A stretch of DNA of 33,026 bases from Candidatus Poribacteria bacterium (GTDB lineage Bacteria; Poribacteria; WGA-4E; WGA-3G): the NCBI GenBank assembly GCA_003635255.1, contig PYJC01000062.1, positions 1 through 33,026 on the forward strand, read 5' to 3'. Of the stretch, positions 30,600 through 33,026 are shown piece by piece; within the stretch, counting starts at the first letter, position 1; every line of letters begins with the position of its first letter. The translations under genes and the position numbers were made by a program. The notes under the pieces are model-generated. The model did not search any database and was not told where the DNA came from. It was given only the letters and a program-made list of their open reading frames with translations.

Positions 30600-33026
30600 C
30601 ATCTTCCGCGTGGCAGCGAAATCGCCTGCTTTGAGTGTATAGAAATACACACCACTCGCCACACGTTCACCGACGGTGTTCCTGCCATCCCAATACGCTG
30701 CACGGGTACTATCGTGGTAGAAACCCGCAGCCTGATGCCCCAAATCCAAATACCGTACAACTTTTCCATCTATCGCATGGATCGTCAGCGTTACATCTGT
30801 AGGCTTTGAGAGTTGATACGGGATCCACGTCTCCGGGTTGAACGGGTTCGGATAGTTCGCAAGGAGTTTCGTCTCTTTAGGAACCAATAGGGACAGTAGG
30901 TTTTTTAGAACTTCAACGCCGCGTTGGAAAGCCGGATCGATCAGGTTTGCCTGTTGTGCTGCCTGTAGCCATTGTGCGACCTCAGTAGCGGTGAGGTTTT
31001 CCACGGCTGCGGCATACGCGGAGGGTGCAGCGGCTGTTTCACCGAATGCCCCTGCGACGAGCGTTAGGTCTAAGATGTCGACGACTCCATCGCTATTGAC
31101 ATCCGCTGCGTTTTCGCCGGTTTCGCCGAGGTTTGCGGCAATCAGGACGAGGTCTTGGATGTTGACGGTGCCGTCGGCGTTAACATCGGCTGCGAGGCGC
31201 GGCGGCTCCGGGGGTGCGATATCCCACAATAGGACTGTGCCGTCTCCGCTTCCGCTCGCCAGCGTGTTTCCATCAGGGCTGAACGCTACACTATGAATCC
31301 AGTCTGTATGTCCTGTAAACGTGTTTTTAATTCTGCCTGTAGGGAGATCCCACCACAAGGGGTGTGTTTTTTCCAGGAGGCCTGTAGGGATATCCCACAA
31401 GCGGACTGTGCCGTCCCAACCTGCACTTGCGAGTGTGTTCCCATCTGGACTGAACGATACGATATTAACATGAATCCTATGTCCTATGAGTGTTTTCAGT
31501 ATACCTGTATGGATATCCCACAAGTAGATGTCGCCCATGTTGCCCCAACCCCCAATTGCGAGTGTTCTTCCATCTGGGTTGAACGCTACACAAGCCTCAC
31601 CCGGCCCTTCCGTCTGTTTTAGGTGTGTTTTCAGTGTGCCTGTATCAACATCCCACACGTAGATGTCACCCCAACCTCCACCTGCGAGTGTTTTTCCATC
31701 TGGACTGAACGCTACACTATACGCGCTATCTTCTTCCCGAAGTTTTATACGTGTTTTCGTGTTGCCTGCCTGTACATCCCACAAGCGGACTGTGCCGTCG
31801 TAACTTCCACTTGCGATAGTTTTTCCATCCGGACTGAACGATACATTATTAACCTGTTGCGTATGTCCTGTGAGTATTTTTTTCATGTTGCCTGTAGATA
31901 CATCCCACAAGCGGATTGTATTGTCCCAACTTCCAGTTGCGAGTGTTTTTCCATCTGGACTGAATGAACCGAACCCAGCACCGTCTGTATGTCCTGTGAA
32001 TGTTTGTTGTTTCATGTTGCCCGTAGAGGCATCCCACAAGCGGATTGTTAGGTCGTCCCAACGAATACTTGCACTTGCGAGTGTCTTACTATCAGAACTG
32101 AACGCTACACTAAAAACCGATGACGTATGTTCTGTAAGTGTTTTTTTCATGTTGCCTGTAGACACATCCCAAAAACGGATCGTGCCGTCGTTGCTTCCAG
32201 TTGTGATAGTGTTCCCATCAGGGCTGAACGCTACACTAAAAACCGAGCTCTTATGTCCTGTAAGTGTTTTTTTGATTTTGCTCGTAGAGACATCCCACAA
32301 GCGGATGTCGCCGTAGGAACTTCCAGTTGCAAGAGTGTTCCCATCCGGGCTGAACGCTACACGCGCAAACCAGCCAGCCTGTCCTGTAAGTGTTCTTTTC
32401 AGTTTCCCTGTATCGACATCCCGCAAGTGGACTGGAGGGTCGTAGCCTCCACTTGCGATAGTTTTTCCATCGGGACTGAACGATAGACTCGAAGCACCCC
32501 CCGTGTGTCTTGTGAATGTTTTTTCTAGTGCGCCTGTAAGGACATCCCACAAGCGGATCGTGCCGTCATTGCTTCCAGTTGCGATAGTGTTTCCATCGGG
32601 ACTAAACAATACAGTATCAACCTGGTGCGTGTGCCCTGTGAGTGTTTTTTTTCGTGTGCCCGTAGGGACATCCCACAAGCGGATGGTGGTGTCCCAACTC
32701 CCACTTGCGATAGTTTTTCCATCTGGACTGAACGATAGACTACTAACACTATACGTATGTCCTCTGAGCGTGCTTTTGATTGTGCCAGTCTCAGTATCCC
32801 ACAAACGGATTGTGAAATCCTCAAAAATGCCACCACCGCCAGTTGCGATAGTTTTTCCATCCGGGCTGAACGCGACGCTATAAACAGTATCCGCATGTCC
32901 TCTGAGCAAGGCGATCTCTTGATAGGTGTTCGTATCGTAGAGCCATACACCGATAGAACTTGCGACAGCCAGTAATGCACCATCCGGTGAATATACCATA
33001 TCGCGTATCTCACCTTTCCCGAGACG
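30585..33026 (-). CDS. 14-WD-repeat protein with dockerin pair and FlgD/T9SS-like C-terminus (5' end beyond window)
   Basis: The frame is open to the window edge, where RLGKGEIRDMVYSPDG aligns with RLGRGAINELTYSPDG near residue 40 of the paralogue at 25435-27981; the signal peptide should lie outside the window. I count 14 WD40 blades (the first YSPDGALLAVASSIGVWLYD is almost identical in both) plus a degenerate partial blade (KTHPLWWDLPTGRIKNTF). Dockerin-like loops DVNADGTVNIQDLVLIAA and DVNSDGVVDILDLTLVAG follow, then LLANYPNPFNPETWIPYQLS and an end in GDFAATRKMLILK. Likely extracellular. The stop codon sits in a hairpin at 30579-30599. Confidence 0.9.
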   Translation of the reverse strand, partial: RLGKGEIRDMVYSPDGALLAVASSIGVWLYDTNTYQEIALLRGHADTVYSVAFSPDGKTIATGGGGIFEDFTIRLWDTETGTIKSTLRGHTYSVSSLSFSPDGKTIASGSWDTTIRLWDVPTGTRKKTLTGHTHQVDTVLFSPDGNTIATGSNDGTIRLWDVLTGALEKTFTRHTGGASSLSFSPDGKTIASGGYDPPVHLRDVDTGKLKRTLTGQAGWFARVAFSPDGNTLATGSSYGDIRLWDVSTSKIKKTLTGHKSSVFSVAFSPDGNTITTGSNDGTIRFWDVSTGNMKKTLTEHTSSVFSVAFSSDSKTLASASIRWDDLTIRLWDASTGNMKQQTFTGHTDGAGFGSFSPDGKTLATGSWDNTIRLWDVSTGNMKKILTGHTQQVNNVSFSPDGKTIASGSYDGTVRLWDVQAGNTKTRIKLREEDSAYSVAFSPDGKTLAGGGWGDIYVWDVDTGTLKTHLKQTEGPGEACVAFNPDGRTLAIGGWGNMGDIYLWDIHTGILKTLIGHRIHVNIVSFSPDGNTLASAGWDGTVRLWDIPTGLLEKTHPLWWDLPTGRIKNTFTGHTDWIHSVAFSPDGNTLASGSGDGTVLLWDIAPPEPPRLAADVNADGTVNIQDLVLIAANLGETGENAADVNSDGVVDILDLTLVAGAFGETAAAPSAYAAAVENLTATEVAQWLQAAQQANLIDPAFQRGVEVLKNLLSLLVPKETKLLANYPNPFNPETWIPYQLSKPTDVTLTIHAIDGKVVRYLDLGHQAAGFYHDSTRAAYWDGRNTVGERVASGVYFYTLKAGDFAATRKMLILK

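Noticed and set aside
31293..32883. Plus-strand open frames opposite the second WD40 gene
   Set aside because: Same reason: they are periodic antisense shadows.

Overview
The window looks like a chromosomal segment of a sponge-symbiont-type bacterium, most likely Candidatus Poribacteria. This is inferred from family content, not from any search. The pointers are long WD40-repeat proteins ending in two dockerin-like repeats plus a FlgD/T9SS-type tail (LLANYPNPFNPETWIPYQLS), LamG and TolB-like secreted proteins, an expanded ThuA/serine-hydrolase set, a Uma2 gene, and many short palindromic repeats between genes. No tRNA, rRNA or CRISPR array was seen.

Layout. 1-6.1 kb: end of a probable beta-propeller gene, a membrane-anchored protein and two small lipoproteins on the minus strand, an orphan MacB-type permease, a small secreted protein and a TolB-like propeller. 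6.1-11.6 kb (plus): a small sigma-70-like factor with promoter and terminator, then an overlapping transporter cluster (fused TRAP permease, DUF3311-like protein, sodium:solute symporter) and a lipoprotein. 15.9-11.7 kb (minus): a compact operon behind a near-consensus promoter: four-cluster ferredoxin, gmk, uma2, coaBC, ksgA/rsmA. 24.0-16.0 kb (minus): a hydrolase region with four tandem family-VIII esterase/beta-lactamase-fold paralogues, a ThuA-like gene, an aldose-1-epimerase and a hypothetical exported protein. 25.0-24.2 kb: a LamG protein.

The most unusual part is 28.0-30.2 kb. Two paralogous genes for 14-WD-repeat/dockerin proteins are separated by what I read as a group II intron on the minus strand (28007-30164). 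It has a GTGCG 5' end, a canonical 34-nt domain V, a 3' end in AC, and EBS1 and EBS2 segments perfectly complementary to the two 7-nt IBS segments just upstream of the 5' splice site. Its domain IV carries no reverse transcriptase. It holds instead, in the opposite orientation, a TnpB-only IS200/IS605-type element bounded by TTGAC at both ends, with a consensus promoter formed across the left boundary and a folded, possibly pseudoknotted leader. The intron sits in a palindrome 25 nt before the start of the downstream WD40 gene, so splicing would form a hairpin next to its ribosome binding site.

Dispersed palindromes (GGTTCGGTT/AACCGAACC, GGCACG/CGTGCC, GCGAG/CTCGC, and arrays of CCGAAAA-type heptamers) fill most intergenic gaps. 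In two genes they supply the stop codon.
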